Shown piece by piece: positions 7,885 through 16,976 of a DNA stretch of 64,000 nt. The stretch's first letter is position 1, and the number at the start of each line of letters is the position of its first letter. The position numbers were made by a program, and so were the translations under genes. The notes below the pieces were generated by a model. That model had not been told where the DNA came from, did not search any database, and was given only the letters and a program-made list of their open reading frames with translations. The stretch is from an uncultured Collinsella sp. (GTDB lineage Bacteria > Actinomycetota > Coriobacteriia > Coriobacteriales > Coriobacteriaceae), in assembly GCA_900540875.1 (NCBI GenBank), contig UQHT01000007.1, positions 1 to 64,000 on the forward strand, given 5' to 3'.

Positions 7885-9339
7885 CTACTTCTCCCCCATC
7901 TTGCGGGCGCGCTCGCGCACGTCCTCAATCGTGGAAGCATAGCGGAAAGCCTGCTCGGGCAGGTCATCGGCCTTGCCGTCGACAATCTCGGCAAAAGAGC
8001 GGACGGTATCCTCGACGCGGACGTAGACACCGGGGTTGCCGGTGAACTTCTCGGCGACGTGGAAGGACTGCGAGAGGAACTGCTGAATCTTACGGGCACG
8101 GTTGACCGTAAGGCGCTGCTCCTCGGACAGCTCGTCCATACCCAGAATGGCGATGATGTCCTGAAGGTCGGAGTACTCCTGCAGGAGCTCCTGGACCTTG
8201 ACGGCGACACGGTAGTGCTCCTCGCCGACGATCGAGGGATCGAGAGCGTCGGAGGAAGACGCAAGCGGGTCGATAGCCGGGAACAGGCCGAGCGACGAAA
8301 TGCTACGCGAAAGAACCGTGGTGGCATCGAGGTGAGTAAACGTCGTGGCAGGCGCCGGGTCGGTCAGGTCGTCTGCGGGGACGTAGACAGCCTGGACGGA
8401 GGTAATGGAGCCCGTCTTGGTCGAGGTAATGCGCTCCTGGAGGTCGCCCATCTCGGTTGCCAGCGTGGGCTGGTAACCAACGGCGGACGGCATACGGCCC
8501 AGCAGTGCGGAAACCTCGGAACCCGCCTGGGAGAAGCGGAAGATGTTGTCGATGAACAGCAGAACGTCCTGGCCGCGATCGCGGAAGTACTCAGCGGTGG
8601 TAAGGCCGGCCAGACCGATGCGCAGACGCGCTCCGGGCGGCTCGTTCATCTGACCATAGACCAAGCAGGTCTTGTCGATAACGCCAGACTCGCTCATCTC
8701 GAGATAAAGGTCGGTGCCCTCGCGGGTACGCTCGCCGACGCCGGTGAACACCGAGGTGCCGCCGTGCTCCTGGGCGAGGTTGTTGATGAGCTCCTGAATC
8801 AGAACGGTCTTGCCAACGCCGGCGCCGCCGAACAGGCCGGTCTTGCCGCCACGGATGTAGGGCTCGAGCAGGTCGACGGCCTTGATGCCGGTCTCGAAGA
8901 TCTCGGTCTTGGTGGTGAGCTCGTCAAAGCGGGGCGCTGCATGGTGGATGGGGTAGAACTCCTCCACCTCGGGCATGGGCTTGCCGTCGACGGGCTTGCC
9001 CATGACGTTCCAAATGCGACCGAGCGTCTTGGGACCAACGGGCATCTTCATGGGCTCACCGGTATCGGTGGCGATGAGGCCGCGCTGCAGGCCGTCGGTC
9101 GAGGACATGGCGACCGTGCGGACGACGCCGCCCGGAAGCTGGCTCTCGACCTCGAGGATCGTGCTCAGATGACCGATCGGGGTCTCGGCCTCGACCGTGA
9201 GCGCGTTGTAGATCGGGGGCACCGCGCCGTCAAACTTGACGTCGACGACAGGGCCGATGATTCGCACGATGCGACCATCACCGGCAGTCGTCTTCTTGGT
9301 GGCTTCCTCGACCGCAAGCTTTACGGTGTTATTAGCCAT
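7885..9339 (-). CDS. atpD: F1Fo ATP synthase beta subunit
   Basis: Catalytic subunit of F1, 484 residues. Walker A GGAGVGKTVL, the catalytic GERTREG segment, Walker B VLLFIDNIFRF, the strictly conserved ALLGRMPSAVGYQPTL, and the GMDELSEEQR (DELSEED-type) C-terminal motif that contacts epsilon are all present. Its ATG overlaps the atpG stop by one base (TAATG), which implies translational coupling. Confidence 0.98.
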   Translation of the reverse strand: MANNTVKLAVEEATKKTTAGDGRIVRIIGPVVDVKFDGAVPPIYNALTVEAETPIGHLSTILEVESQLPGGVVRTVAMSSTDGLQRGLIATDTGEPMKMPVGPKTLGRIWNVMGKPVDGKPMPEVEEFYPIHHAAPRFDELTTKTEIFETGIKAVDLLEPYIRGGKTGLFGGAGVGKTVLIQELINNLAQEHGGTSVFTGVGERTREGTDLYLEMSESGVIDKTCLVYGQMNEPPGARLRIGLAGLTTAEYFRDRGQDVLLFIDNIFRFSQAGSEVSALLGRMPSAVGYQPTLATEMGDLQERITSTKTGSITSVQAVYVPADDLTDPAPATTFTHLDATTVLSRSISSLGLFPAIDPLASSSDALDPSIVGEEHYRVAVKVQELLQEYSDLQDIIAILGMDELSEEQRLTVNRARKIQQFLSQSFHVAEKFTGNPGVYVRVEDTVRSFAEIVDGKADDLPEQAFRYASTIEDVRERARKMGEK

Positions 9340-10247
9340 TACTGTTCCTCCAATGCTGAGGCTCCGCCGACGATCTCGTTAATCTCGGTCGTGATCGAAG
9401 CCTGGCGCACGCGACTATACGTGCGGGTAAGGGTCGAGATGATCGCGGTGGCGTTTTCCGTCGCGGAGTGCATGGCCTTGCGGCGTGCACCCTGCTCGGC
9501 AGCCGCCGAATCGATCAGGGCCTGGTAGATGACCGTCAGGATATAAGACGGCACAAGCTTGCCGAGAACATGCTCGGGAGAGGGCACGAACTCGAACGTG
9601 GACGAGATGCGCTTAGGGGCGTCGGTCTCGTTCTTACGCGGACCGTGGGCCATAGCGATCATCTCGGGGTCGAGCGGCAACAGATGCTCGACGCGAAGCT
9701 CCTGATCCACGCGGTTCTTGGCGTGGTGGTAGACAAGCTCGACACGGTCAAGCTCACCGGCACGATACGCATCGCAGATATGAGAGGAGATCATGCGGGC
9801 CTGATTGAAATCGGGCTCAGAGGAGTTGCCCTCAAAGTGCATGACGACGTTTGCGCGGTCACGGAAATACGTGGCCGGTTTGCGCCCACACGCGATGATC
9901 TCGCACTCGATGCCGTCGTTCGCCCAAGAAGCGGCGAGCTTTTCGGCCGTGCGCTCCACCGTCGTATTGAAACCGCCGGCAAGGCCGCGGTCCGAGGCAA
10001 TAACGACAATCAGGCCATGCTTGACGCTCTCATGCTTCTGCAGCATGGGATCGGTGCCCGAACAGGAGGCGTCGCCGGCGACCGTCAACATGACGTCGGT
10101 CAGCGCCTCCTTATAGGGCTCGGCCTGCTTGGAGCGATCGAGGGCACGACGGATCTTGGCCGTAGAGACCATCTCCATCGTGCGCGTGATCTGCTTGGTC
10201 GTGGTAACCGAGGAGATTCGCTTCTTAATGTCGCGAAGGTTGGCCAT
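9339..10247 (-). CDS. atpG: F1Fo ATP synthase gamma subunit
   Basis: Central rotor shaft of F1, 302 residues. The N-terminal helix (LRDIKKRISSVTTTKQITRTMEMVS) and the C-terminal helix (ENATAIISTLTRTYSRVRQASITTEINEIVGGASAL) form the expected coiled coil around an alpha/beta middle domain. An acidic and polar insert (SCSGTDPMLQKHESVKHG, about 60-77) makes it slightly longer than E. coli AtpG. 5 bp after atpA. Confidence 0.96.
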   Translation of the reverse strand: MANLRDIKKRISSVTTTKQITRTMEMVSTAKIRRALDRSKQAEPYKEALTDVMLTVAGDASCSGTDPMLQKHESVKHGLIVVIASDRGLAGGFNTTVERTAEKLAASWANDGIECEIIACGRKPATYFRDRANVVMHFEGNSSEPDFNQARMISSHICDAYRAGELDRVELVYHHAKNRVDQELRVEHLLPLDPEMIAMAHGPRKNETDAPKRISSTFEFVPSPEHVLGKLVPSYILTVIYQALIDSAAAEQGARRKAMHSATENATAIISTLTRTYSRVRQASITTEINEIVGGASALEEQ

Positions 10248-10252
10248 GGGGC

Positions 10253-11851
10253 TTAGTTCTCCTCTGATCCAGAAACATCCGAATGGTGCTTGGCCATGAA
10301 CTGCTGCTTGAAGTCGCCGATGACGCGCAAGAGCTCAGCCTTGGTGTCATCATCGATCTTCTTGGCGCGAACCTTGTCGAGCAGCGAACCAAAGCCATTG
10401 TCCATGTACTCGATGAGCTCGGCACGGAAGGGCAGCACGTCGGCGATCTCCAGGTCATCCAGGAAGCCCTCGTTGCCAGCGAACAGCGTAACGATCTGCT
10501 CGCCAACCTCAAACGGCTTGTAACGCGGCTGCTTCAGGAGCTCGGTCATGCGAGCACCATGGGTCAGCTGCTTCTGAGTAGCCTCGTCGAGGTCGGAGCC
10601 GAACTGCGTAAAGCCAGCGAGCTCCTGGTACGAAGCGAGGTCCAGGCGAAGGTTGCCGGCAACCTGCTTCATAGCCTTGGTCTGAGCGTCGCCACCGACG
10701 CGGGACACGGAGATGCCCACGTCGACTGCCGGGCGCTGACCCTGGAAGAAGAGCTCGGACTGCAGGTAGATCTGACCATCGGTAATGGAAATGACGTTGG
10801 TCGGAATGTAGGCCGAGACGTCGCCGTCCTGGGTCTCGATGATCGGCAGTGCCGTCATGGAGCCGTAACCGTTCTTCTTGGACATCTTGACGGCACGCTC
10901 GAGCAGACGAGAGTGCAGGTAGAAGATGTCGCCAGGATAGGCCTCGCGTCCGGGCGGACGATGCAGCGTCAGCGACATCTGACGGTAGGCCACAGCCTGC
11001 TTGGACAGGTCGTCGTAGATGACGAGCACGTGGCCGCCGGGGTTGGTCTCGCTGGCGGGCTTGCCGTCCTCGCCGTTGTACATGAAGAACTCGCCGATAG
11101 CGGCACCGGCCATAGGCGCGATGTACTGCATAGGGGCGGAATCGGCAGCGGTGGCCGAAACGATGATGGTGTAGTCGAGCGCACCGTGCTGAGCGAGGGT
11201 CTCGCGGATGTTGGCAACCGTGGAGGCCTTCTGGCCGATGGCGACATAGATGCAGACCATGCCCTTGCCGCGCTGGTTGAGGATAGCGTCGATGGCGATG
11301 GCGGTCTTACCGGTCTTACGGTCGCCGATAATGAGCTCACGCTGACCGCGGCCAATAGGCACCATGGAGTCGATAGCGAGCAGACCGGTCTGAACCGGCT
11401 CGCACACCGGGGTACGATCGATGACGCCGGGAGCCTTGAACTCGATGGGGCGACGGTGCGTGGCGACGATGTCGCCCAGGCCGTCGATGGGCTGGCCGAG
11501 CGGATTGACGACGCGGCCGAGCATGGCACGGCTCACGGGGATATCCATAATGCGGCCAGTGGTGCGGCACTCGTCGCCTTCCTTGATGGAGTCGACGGCA
11601 CCGAACAGAACGGCGCCGACCTCGTCACGGTCAAGGTTCTGGGCAAGGCCGAAGACGGTCTCACCGGTATCGGAGCTCTTGAACTCCAGAAGCTCGCCTG
11701 CCATGGCGCTCTTGAGGCCGGAGACGCGCGCGATGCCGTCGCCTACCTCGTCGACCGTTGAAACCTCATGCGTATCGACCGTCGCGGAGAGGCTCGTGAG
11801 CTGCTCCTGCAGTTTCTTGGCGATATCCTGGGCATTGAGGGTTTCGGACAT
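10253..11851 (-). CDS. atpA: F1Fo ATP synthase alpha subunit
   Basis: Regulatory nucleotide-binding subunit of F1, 532 residues. The P-loop GDRKTGKTAIAID, the VYVAIGQKAST segment and the C-terminal helical domain are conserved. The region around VGISVSRVGGDAQTKAMK carries the arginine finger at the alpha-beta interface. Its ATG overlaps the atpH stop by one base. Confidence 0.98.
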   Translation of the reverse strand: MSETLNAQDIAKKLQEQLTSLSATVDTHEVSTVDEVGDGIARVSGLKSAMAGELLEFKSSDTGETVFGLAQNLDRDEVGAVLFGAVDSIKEGDECRTTGRIMDIPVSRAMLGRVVNPLGQPIDGLGDIVATHRRPIEFKAPGVIDRTPVCEPVQTGLLAIDSMVPIGRGQRELIIGDRKTGKTAIAIDAILNQRGKGMVCIYVAIGQKASTVANIRETLAQHGALDYTIIVSATAADSAPMQYIAPMAGAAIGEFFMYNGEDGKPASETNPGGHVLVIYDDLSKQAVAYRQMSLTLHRPPGREAYPGDIFYLHSRLLERAVKMSKKNGYGSMTALPIIETQDGDVSAYIPTNVISITDGQIYLQSELFFQGQRPAVDVGISVSRVGGDAQTKAMKQVAGNLRLDLASYQELAGFTQFGSDLDEATQKQLTHGARMTELLKQPRYKPFEVGEQIVTLFAGNEGFLDDLEIADVLPFRAELIEYMDNGFGSLLDKVRAKKIDDDTKAELLRVIGDFKQQFMAKHHSDVSGSEEN

Positions 11852-12327
11852 TAGGCTTCACCTCCGTACGAATTAGCAGAGTTTGCGAGGGTCTCCTGCG
11901 CGATGCGCAGCTGCGTCTTGACGGAAATATCACGACGCTCGCCGCGGGCCTCGAGCACCAGGCCGCCCACGATAGACGGGTCGACCCGCTCGATAAGGAA
12001 TACCTTGCGGCCGAAGTCCTGCTCGCATTTCTTAGTGATGGTTTGACGCAGCTCGTCGTCGAGCGGGATCGCCGTGGTGACGGTCACGCCCACTACATCC
12101 TCGTCTTCCTCGGCAACATACTTAAAGGCAGCTGCCACCTTGGGAAGAAGGTCGAGCTGGTCGCGCTTGGACATGGTGTCGAGCACGGCGATGATCTCGG
12201 GGCTGGCAGAAGCCAAGCGTTCGATCATCTCGAGGTCCTCGAACACATGGTTCTCGGCCTTAGCGGCTTCCAGAAGGGAGCGCGCGTAGGTCTCGAGCAC
12301 CTTGTCCTGATAGCGGCTAGTCGGCAT
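11851..12327 (-). CDS. atpH: F1Fo ATP synthase delta subunit
   Basis: Peripheral-stalk cap joining alpha to b (OSCP family), 158 residues. The N-terminal helical bundle (YQDKVLETYARSLLEAAK) and the C-terminal signature DPSIVGGLVLEARGERRDISVKT are clear. It overlaps atpF by 11 bp. Confidence 0.94.
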   Translation of the reverse strand: MPTSRYQDKVLETYARSLLEAAKAENHVFEDLEMIERLASASPEIIAVLDTMSKRDQLDLLPKVAAAFKYVAEEDEDVVGVTVTTAIPLDDELRQTITKKCEQDFGRKVFLIERVDPSIVGGLVLEARGERRDISVKTQLRIAQETLANSANSYGGEA

Positions 12328-12919
12328 TCAGGCTACCTGCTTCCTGGATGTAGCGCTCGATGAGCTTCTTCTGCTCGGCATCGTCCTCGAGTGCCTCGCC
12401 CACGATCTTGGTGGCGACGGCAACGGACAGGTCGGCGATGGAGCTCGCGGCACCGGCGTAAATGGACTTGCGCTCGTCCTCGACGGTCGTATGGGCCTTG
12501 GCGATGATCTCCTCGGCCTCCTTGTGAGCAGCCTCGATGATACGGGCGCGCTCGGACTCGGCGTCCTTACGGGCCTCGAGAACGATGTCGGCAGCCTGAC
12601 GACGGGCGTCGGTGACGATCGAGTCGGACTCAGCGCGCTTGGCGATAGCCTCCTGCTTGGTCTTCTCGGCCTCGTCGAGGCTCTCCTCGATCTTCTTGCC
12701 GCGCTCCTCCATGGTTTTCATGATGCCCGGCAGGGCGACCTTGGCCAGCACGATCCAGATAATCAGGAAGGCGATAAGCGCTGGGATGAACTCCGCCATC
12801 TTAGGGATGAGGATGTCCGCACCGGCAGCGCCGTCCTCGGCGAACGCGGAAACCGGCATGAGCAGCGCGGCCGCGGACGCGGAGAGTGCGATCGCGCTCT
12901 TCTGGGATGAAAGATTCAT
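12317..12919 (-). CDS. atpF: F1Fo ATP synthase b subunit with an N-terminal signal-like segment
   Basis: Peripheral stalk, 200 residues. Residues 1-27 look like a signal peptide: Lys7, a hydrophobic stretch, then a plausible AFA-ED signal-peptidase site. The usual b-subunit membrane helix follows (about 43-62, IPALIAFLIIWIVLAKVALPGI), then a long charged coiled coil rich in Glu, Lys and Ala. Typical b subunits are about 160 residues and begin almost directly with the membrane helix, so the front end is extra. The ATG has a good position after atpE, and the extension is in frame without an obvious later start. Confidence 0.94.
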   Translation of the reverse strand: MNLSSQKSAIALSASAAALLMPVSAFAEDGAAGADILIPKMAEFIPALIAFLIIWIVLAKVALPGIMKTMEERGKKIEESLDEAEKTKQEAIAKRAESDSIVTDARRQAADIVLEARKDAESERARIIEAAHKEAEEIIAKAHTTVEDERKSIYAGAASSIADLSVAVATKIVGEALEDDAEQKKLIERYIQEAGSLNAD

Positions 12920-12934
12920 ACTTGACGCTCCGTG

Positions 12935-13129
12935 CTATTTAACGATCAGCGCGACAACGAAGCCGATCAGAGCCAGAGCCTCGCCGAAGGCGGAGCCCAT
13001 GATGAAGACGGTGAACACGCGGCCCTGGACCTCAGGCTGACGGGCCATAGCACCCGTAGCACCCAGAGCAGACAGGCCGATAGCAAGACCAGCGCCGATA
13101 ACACCGAGACCGTAACCGATAACTCCCAC
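12935..13129 (-). CDS. atpE: F1Fo ATP synthase c subunit (proton type)
   Basis: 64-residue rotor-ring proteolipid: two membrane helices joined by a polar loop with the conserved ARQPE (Arg30-Gln31-Pro32). The ion-carrying carboxylate is Glu50 (GSAFGEALALIG). The residue after it is Ala and helix 1 has no Gln partner. It therefore lacks the Gln/Glu-Ser sodium signature, and I read it as proton-coupled. It is short, with almost no N-terminal extension. Confidence 0.95.
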   Translation of the reverse strand: MGVIGYGLGVIGAGLAIGLSALGATGAMARQPEVQGRVFTVFIMGSAFGEALALIGFVVALIVK

Positions 13130-13253
13130 GATTCCTCCTTTGTCGTGCGTGTCTTATTTCACGCAGGATAACCTTTTTATAACTGCCGGGCTCCATGGGT
13201 ACGGGCACCGGCGGTTTAACGAATTGCCTTACCTTTAAGGCGCGAACGGAAGA

Positions 13254-14057
13254 CTACTCCTCCTCTGCGACCTCCTCTGCCTCGGAGACATACACGGCGG
13301 TAAGGACCGTGAAGACGTAAGCCTGGATGGCGCCGACCACAAGCTCGATCGCATAGATCAGGATGAGGATGGCAAGCCAGGCCAGCGAAGGCAGGGCGCC
13401 GACGGCGTGCGCCGCGGAAACCTGCTGAAGCAGCGGCTGCATGAACATGCTCGCCATGATGGCGAACGAGCCCATGACCACGTGTCCTGCGAACATGTTG
13501 CAGAACAGACGGACGGCGAGCGTGATGAGGCGCAGGAAGGTCGAGAAGAGCTCGACGACCCACACGAGCACGTTCATCGGGAAGCTCACGCCCTGCGGGG
13601 CGAGGCTCTTGATGTAGCCGATCACGCCGTGAGCCTTGCATCCGTAGTAGATGAAGTACACGAAGGCGAAGATGGCGAGCGCGGCGGTGGAGCCGATTGC
13701 GCCGGTGCCGGGCTTCATTCCCGGAATCAGGCCGATCATGTTATTGATCAGGATGAACAGGAAAAGCGAGCACAGGAACGGGAAGTGCTTCTTCCAGTTC
13801 TCACCCACGACGCCCTTGCCGATATCGTTCTCGACGTACTCGATGATGTACTCGAAACCGTTGACGAAGAAGCCCTTGGGGACCAGGGTCTGCTTCTTCT
13901 TGAACACGGCCAGGACGATCAGGAGCACGATCGTGGAGACGATCAGCCAAAACGAGTACTGCGTGATGCCGCAGCTCAGATCGCCCACGACAGGGGTGGA
14001 GCTGAACTCGCTGACCAGATGATTAATCTCATCAGGCAGCTTTTCAAAAATTTCCAC
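13254..14057 (-). CDS. atpB: F1Fo ATP synthase a subunit
   Basis: Stator channel subunit, 267 residues, five to six membrane helices. The essential arginine is present as Arg183 in ITLAVRLFCNMFAGH (equivalent to E. coli Arg210), and the last helices (AIELVVGAIQAYVFTVLTAVY) match the family. The C-terminus is acidic. It starts 3 bp after the atpI-like gene. Confidence 0.96.
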   Translation of the reverse strand: MEIFEKLPDEINHLVSEFSSTPVVGDLSCGITQYSFWLIVSTIVLLIVLAVFKKKQTLVPKGFFVNGFEYIIEYVENDIGKGVVGENWKKHFPFLCSLFLFILINNMIGLIPGMKPGTGAIGSTAALAIFAFVYFIYYGCKAHGVIGYIKSLAPQGVSFPMNVLVWVVELFSTFLRLITLAVRLFCNMFAGHVVMGSFAIMASMFMQPLLQQVSAAHAVGALPSLAWLAILILIYAIELVVGAIQAYVFTVLTAVYVSEAEEVAEEE

Positions 14058-14060
14058 GAC

Positions 14061-14372
14061 TTACCTTTCGACCTCATGAGGATCTCGCAGCGCCTTGACG
14101 ACACGAACCGTGCAGGCAGCCATAAAGGCCACGAAGCCGATCGCCTCGCCCAGGAGGAACATGCGAAATGCCTCTCCGAACAACACAAACACAACCAAGG
14201 TAAAGACGAGCAGGGCGATTGCCGAGACCGCCAGACTCACCATACCCTTGAGCATGTCCGCATTCTGTTTATCGTCAAGAACCGGCTTGAGCGTAAAGAC
14301 AAAGGGAAGGAAGGCAATTGCGCCCGCGATGGCGCCTGCAACGATAGCGAGCAGATCGGCTATCTGAAACAC
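14061..14372 (-). CDS. AtpI-like membrane protein at the head of the atp operon
   Basis: About 103 residues with four predicted hydrophobic segments. It holds the position of atpI, which in other bacteria helps assemble the c-ring. Sequence conservation is weak, so the call rests on topology and position. The frame is open to an ATG at 14445-14447. However, the promoter at 14434-14461 would start transcription near 14426, downstream of that ATG. A GTG at 14370-14372 preceded by GTGAGGAC is therefore the better start. Confidence 0.7.
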   Translation of the reverse strand: MFQIADLLAIVAGAIAGAIAFLPFVFTLKPVLDDKQNADMLKGMVSLAVSAIALLVFTLVVFVLFGEAFRMFLLGEAIGFVAFMAACTVRVVKALRDPHEVER

Positions 14373-14433
14373 TGGCGTCCTCACTTTCCTTTTTAACGCT
14401 TCACAGAACAGTTCCCGCCAAACATTGGTGACT

Positions 14434-14461
14434 ATTGTACGAGCCAATCGCTAAAGTACAA
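14434..14461 (-). promoter_or_regulatory. promoter of the ATP synthase operon
   Basis: On the minus strand a -35 TTGTAC and a -10 TACAAT are separated by 16 bp. They lie about 60 bp upstream of the chosen GTG of the atpI-like gene. Good vegetative-sigma fit. Confidence 0.7.
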
Positions 14462-14576
14462 CCGAAAAAGCATCGGTTAATACGCACCTGTTCGTTTTCT
14501 TAAGACCTTCTTTATGCCGCAGGTACGGTAATACGTTTTTCTCGAACCCTGCAGGGCAAAACGTCCGTTAACAGGA

Positions 14577-14611
14577 GTGCGCGCGGTCGCCTTTTGTTCG
14601 TCCGCGCGCAC
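14577..14611 (-). terminator. GC-rich hairpin after upp
   Basis: GTGCGCGCGG / CCGCGCGCAC, a perfect 10-bp stem with a 15-nt loop, lies about 40 bp after the upp stop. There is no T-run, so it may be a Rho-assisted or partial stop between upp and the atp promoter. Confidence 0.45.
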
Positions 14612-14652
14612 CGTTTCTTCGTATTTGCAGCCGCGGCCGTTTAGCCCAGCGA

Positions 14653-15300
14653 CTAGAGCGTGCCGTAGATGCGGTCGCCGGCGTCGCCCAGGCCGGGAAC
14701 GATGTAGGCGGCCTCGTTGAGATGGTCATCGATGGCGCACGTATAAATATGTACGTCAGGATCTTTCTCGGTCAGCGACTTGAGGCCCTCGGGGGCCGCG
14801 ACGATGCACAGCATGCGGATGTCCTTGACACCGCGCTCGCGCAGGTAGCTGATAGCCATCTCGGCCGAACCGCCCGTGGCGAGCATGGGGTCGACAACCA
14901 GGCAGATACGCTGGTCGATATCCTTGGGCATCTTGCAGTAATACTCATGCGGTTCGTGGGTGACCTCGTCGCGCTCCATGCCAATGTGGCCCACGCGGGC
15001 AGAGGGCACCAGGTCGAGGATGCCGTCGACCATGCCAAGGCCCGCGCGCAGGATGGGGACGATGGCGAGCTTCTTGCCGGCAAGCTGCTTAAACGTGGCG
15101 GTGGTGATGGGAGTCTCGACTTCGACATCCTCCATGGGCAGGTCGCGCATGGCCTCGTAGCCGTCAAAAAGCGCGAGCTCGCGCACGAGCTGACGGAACT
15201 GGTTGGTGCCGGTCTCCTTGTCGCGCAGGATCGACAGCTTATGCTGGACGAGCGGATGATCGACAAGCGTCACGCGGGACGTATCGTAGGTAACGGTCAT
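14653..15300 (-). CDS. upp: uracil phosphoribosyltransferase
   Basis: Salvages uracil to UMP using PRPP. 215 residues from the ATG at 15298-15300, which has AAAGGGG upstream. The frame remains open far upstream, but only this start gives the family N-terminus (VTLVDHPLVQHKLSILRDKETG). The PRPP-binding loop VVDPMLATGGSA and the uracil-binding C-terminal GLGDAGDRIYGT are intact. Part of the conserved prfA-prmC-tsaC-upp-atp neighbourhood. Confidence 0.96.
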   Translation of the reverse strand: MTVTYDTSRVTLVDHPLVQHKLSILRDKETGTNQFRQLVRELALFDGYEAMRDLPMEDVEVETPITTATFKQLAGKKLAIVPILRAGLGMVDGILDLVPSARVGHIGMERDEVTHEPHEYYCKMPKDIDQRICLVVDPMLATGGSAEMAISYLRERGVKDIRMLCIVAAPEGLKSLTEKDPDVHIYTCAIDDHLNEAAYIVPGLGDAGDRIYGTL

Positions 15301-15421
15301 GGGTCTTGCCCCTTTCGTTGCGGCCGGAAGATGGCCTTGCTGACAAGGCACGCCGCGATGCTGTTGCCACGCGCCGTGCATAAGTTTAGCGGTTTGTTGT
15401 ATCGAGTGCCCCGTCACAGCC

Positions 15422-16963
15422 CTACTGAGCGGTGCTGAGCGAACGCTTGACCGCATCGTGCCAACCGTCCAGGTTGCGCTCGCGACGTTCAACGGACATA
15501 TGGGGATGGAACGTCTTGACGATCTGGGCGTTTTGCTCCAGCTCCTCCAGATCCTCCCAATACCCAACCGCGAGGCCCGCCAGATAAGCGGCGCCGATTG
15601 CCGTAGTCTCCACCGACTCGCATTGCAGTACAGGGATATCCAGCAGGTCTGCCTGGAACTGCATGATGAACTCGTTGCGCGAGGCGCCGCCATCGACGGA
15701 CAGGCGCTCGATCGAAAGACCCACGTCCTGCTCCATGGCACGCAGCACGTCGTAGCTCTGATATGCCATGGATTCGCAGGCGGCACGTACGATGGTCGCA
15801 CGGCTCGAGGCGCCGGTCAGACCGCACACGATACCGCGAGCATGCGGGTCCCACCAGGGAGCACCCAAACCCGCAAAGGCCGGAACGAAGTAGCAGCCCT
15901 CGTTGTCGCTAATCGAAGCGGCGAGTTGTGCCGACTCGCTCACGCTCGAGATGATGCCCATGTTGTTGCGAAGCCAGTTCATCGTTGAGCCGGCGGCAAA
16001 AATAGAGCCCTCGAGCGCATAGCTGACTTTGCCGTCCGCAGCGATACCGATGGTGGAGACCAGGCCATTCTTGGATTCGACAATCTCGTCGCCGGTGTTC
16101 ATGAGCATAAAGCAACCCGTGCCATAGGTGTTTTTGGTCTGGCCGGGACGGAAACAGCAGTGGCCGAACAGCGACGCCTGTTGGTCACCCGCCACGCCCA
16201 TGATGGGCGGCATGTTGGTCATGATGTCGCTCGCGACGCGGCCGTAGTCGCCCGAGCTCCAGCGAACCTCGGGCATCATGGAACGTGGAACGTCAAAGAG
16301 TGCCAGCAGGTCGTCGTCCCAATCGAGCGTATGGATATTAAAGAGTGCCGTGCGGCTGGCATTGGTGTAGTCGGTGGCAAAGACCTGGCCGCCGGTGAGG
16401 TTGTAGATGAGCCAGGTGTCGATGGTGCCAAACATGAGGTCGCCCGCCGCCGCGCTTTCGCGTGCGCCGTCGACGTTGTCGAGAATCCACTGCACCTTGG
16501 AGGCCGAGAAATACGGGTCGAGCGTGAGTCCCGTGCGGGAGCGCACCAGCCCTTCTGCGCCCTGCTCGACAAGCTCGTCGATCAAAGGTGCGGTACGGCG
16601 GCACTGCCATACGATAGCGTTATAGATCGGCTGACCGCTCACGCGATCCCAGACCACCGTGGTCTCGCGCTGGTTGGAGATGCCGATGGCAGCAATGCGG
16701 TCGGAGTGGATACCGCTCTTAAACTGGACTTCCATCATGACGGCGATCTGGCTAGCAAGGACCGCCATGGGGTCTTGCTCCACCCAGCCGGGACGCGGGA
16801 AGCTGGTTTTGACGCTGCGACGTGCCTGCGCGACGATGCATCCGTACTCGTCGACGATGGTCGCAAGTACCGAGGTGGTGCCGCAGTCGAGCGCCATGAT
16901 GTAGGAACCGCCAAAGTCAAACGAGGCATCTTCCATGCCCAGGCTGCCCAGATTCAACGACAT
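15422..16963 (-). CDS. glpK: glycerol kinase
   Basis: FGGY-family kinase making glycerol 3-phosphate from glycerol and ATP. 513 residues. Visible motifs are the N-terminal phosphate loop ALDCGTTSVLA, SNQRETTVVWD, VWQCRRTAPLID, the DYTNASRTALFNI sugar site, VAGDQQASLFG and GLGAPWWDP. An N-terminal extension of about 20 residues precedes the usual start. The ATG at 16961-16963 has AGAAAGG in place, and a shorter version is possible. It lies 13 bp after tsaC, inside a run of translation and nucleotide genes where glpK is not usual. No glycerol facilitator or GlpD adjoins it. Confidence 0.95.
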   Translation of the reverse strand: MSLNLGSLGMEDASFDFGGSYIMALDCGTTSVLATIVDEYGCIVAQARRSVKTSFPRPGWVEQDPMAVLASQIAVMMEVQFKSGIHSDRIAAIGISNQRETTVVWDRVSGQPIYNAIVWQCRRTAPLIDELVEQGAEGLVRSRTGLTLDPYFSASKVQWILDNVDGARESAAAGDLMFGTIDTWLIYNLTGGQVFATDYTNASRTALFNIHTLDWDDDLLALFDVPRSMMPEVRWSSGDYGRVASDIMTNMPPIMGVAGDQQASLFGHCCFRPGQTKNTYGTGCFMLMNTGDEIVESKNGLVSTIGIAADGKVSYALEGSIFAAGSTMNWLRNNMGIISSVSESAQLAASISDNEGCYFVPAFAGLGAPWWDPHARGIVCGLTGASSRATIVRAACESMAYQSYDVLRAMEQDVGLSIERLSVDGGASRNEFIMQFQADLLDIPVLQCESVETTAIGAAYLAGLAVGYWEDLEELEQNAQIVKTFHPHMSVERRERNLDGWHDAVKRSLSTAQ

Positions 16964-16976
16964 CGCTTAAACCTTT

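Noticed and set aside
7492..9528. Open plus-strand frame of 678 codons across atpC-atpD
   Set aside because: Same cause: it mirrors atpD codons, has no ribosome site and no domain.
12935..13129. Sodium-dependent ATP synthase
   Set aside because: The c subunit lacks the Gln in helix 1 and the Ser/Thr after the ion-binding Glu50, so a proton ring is the better reading.
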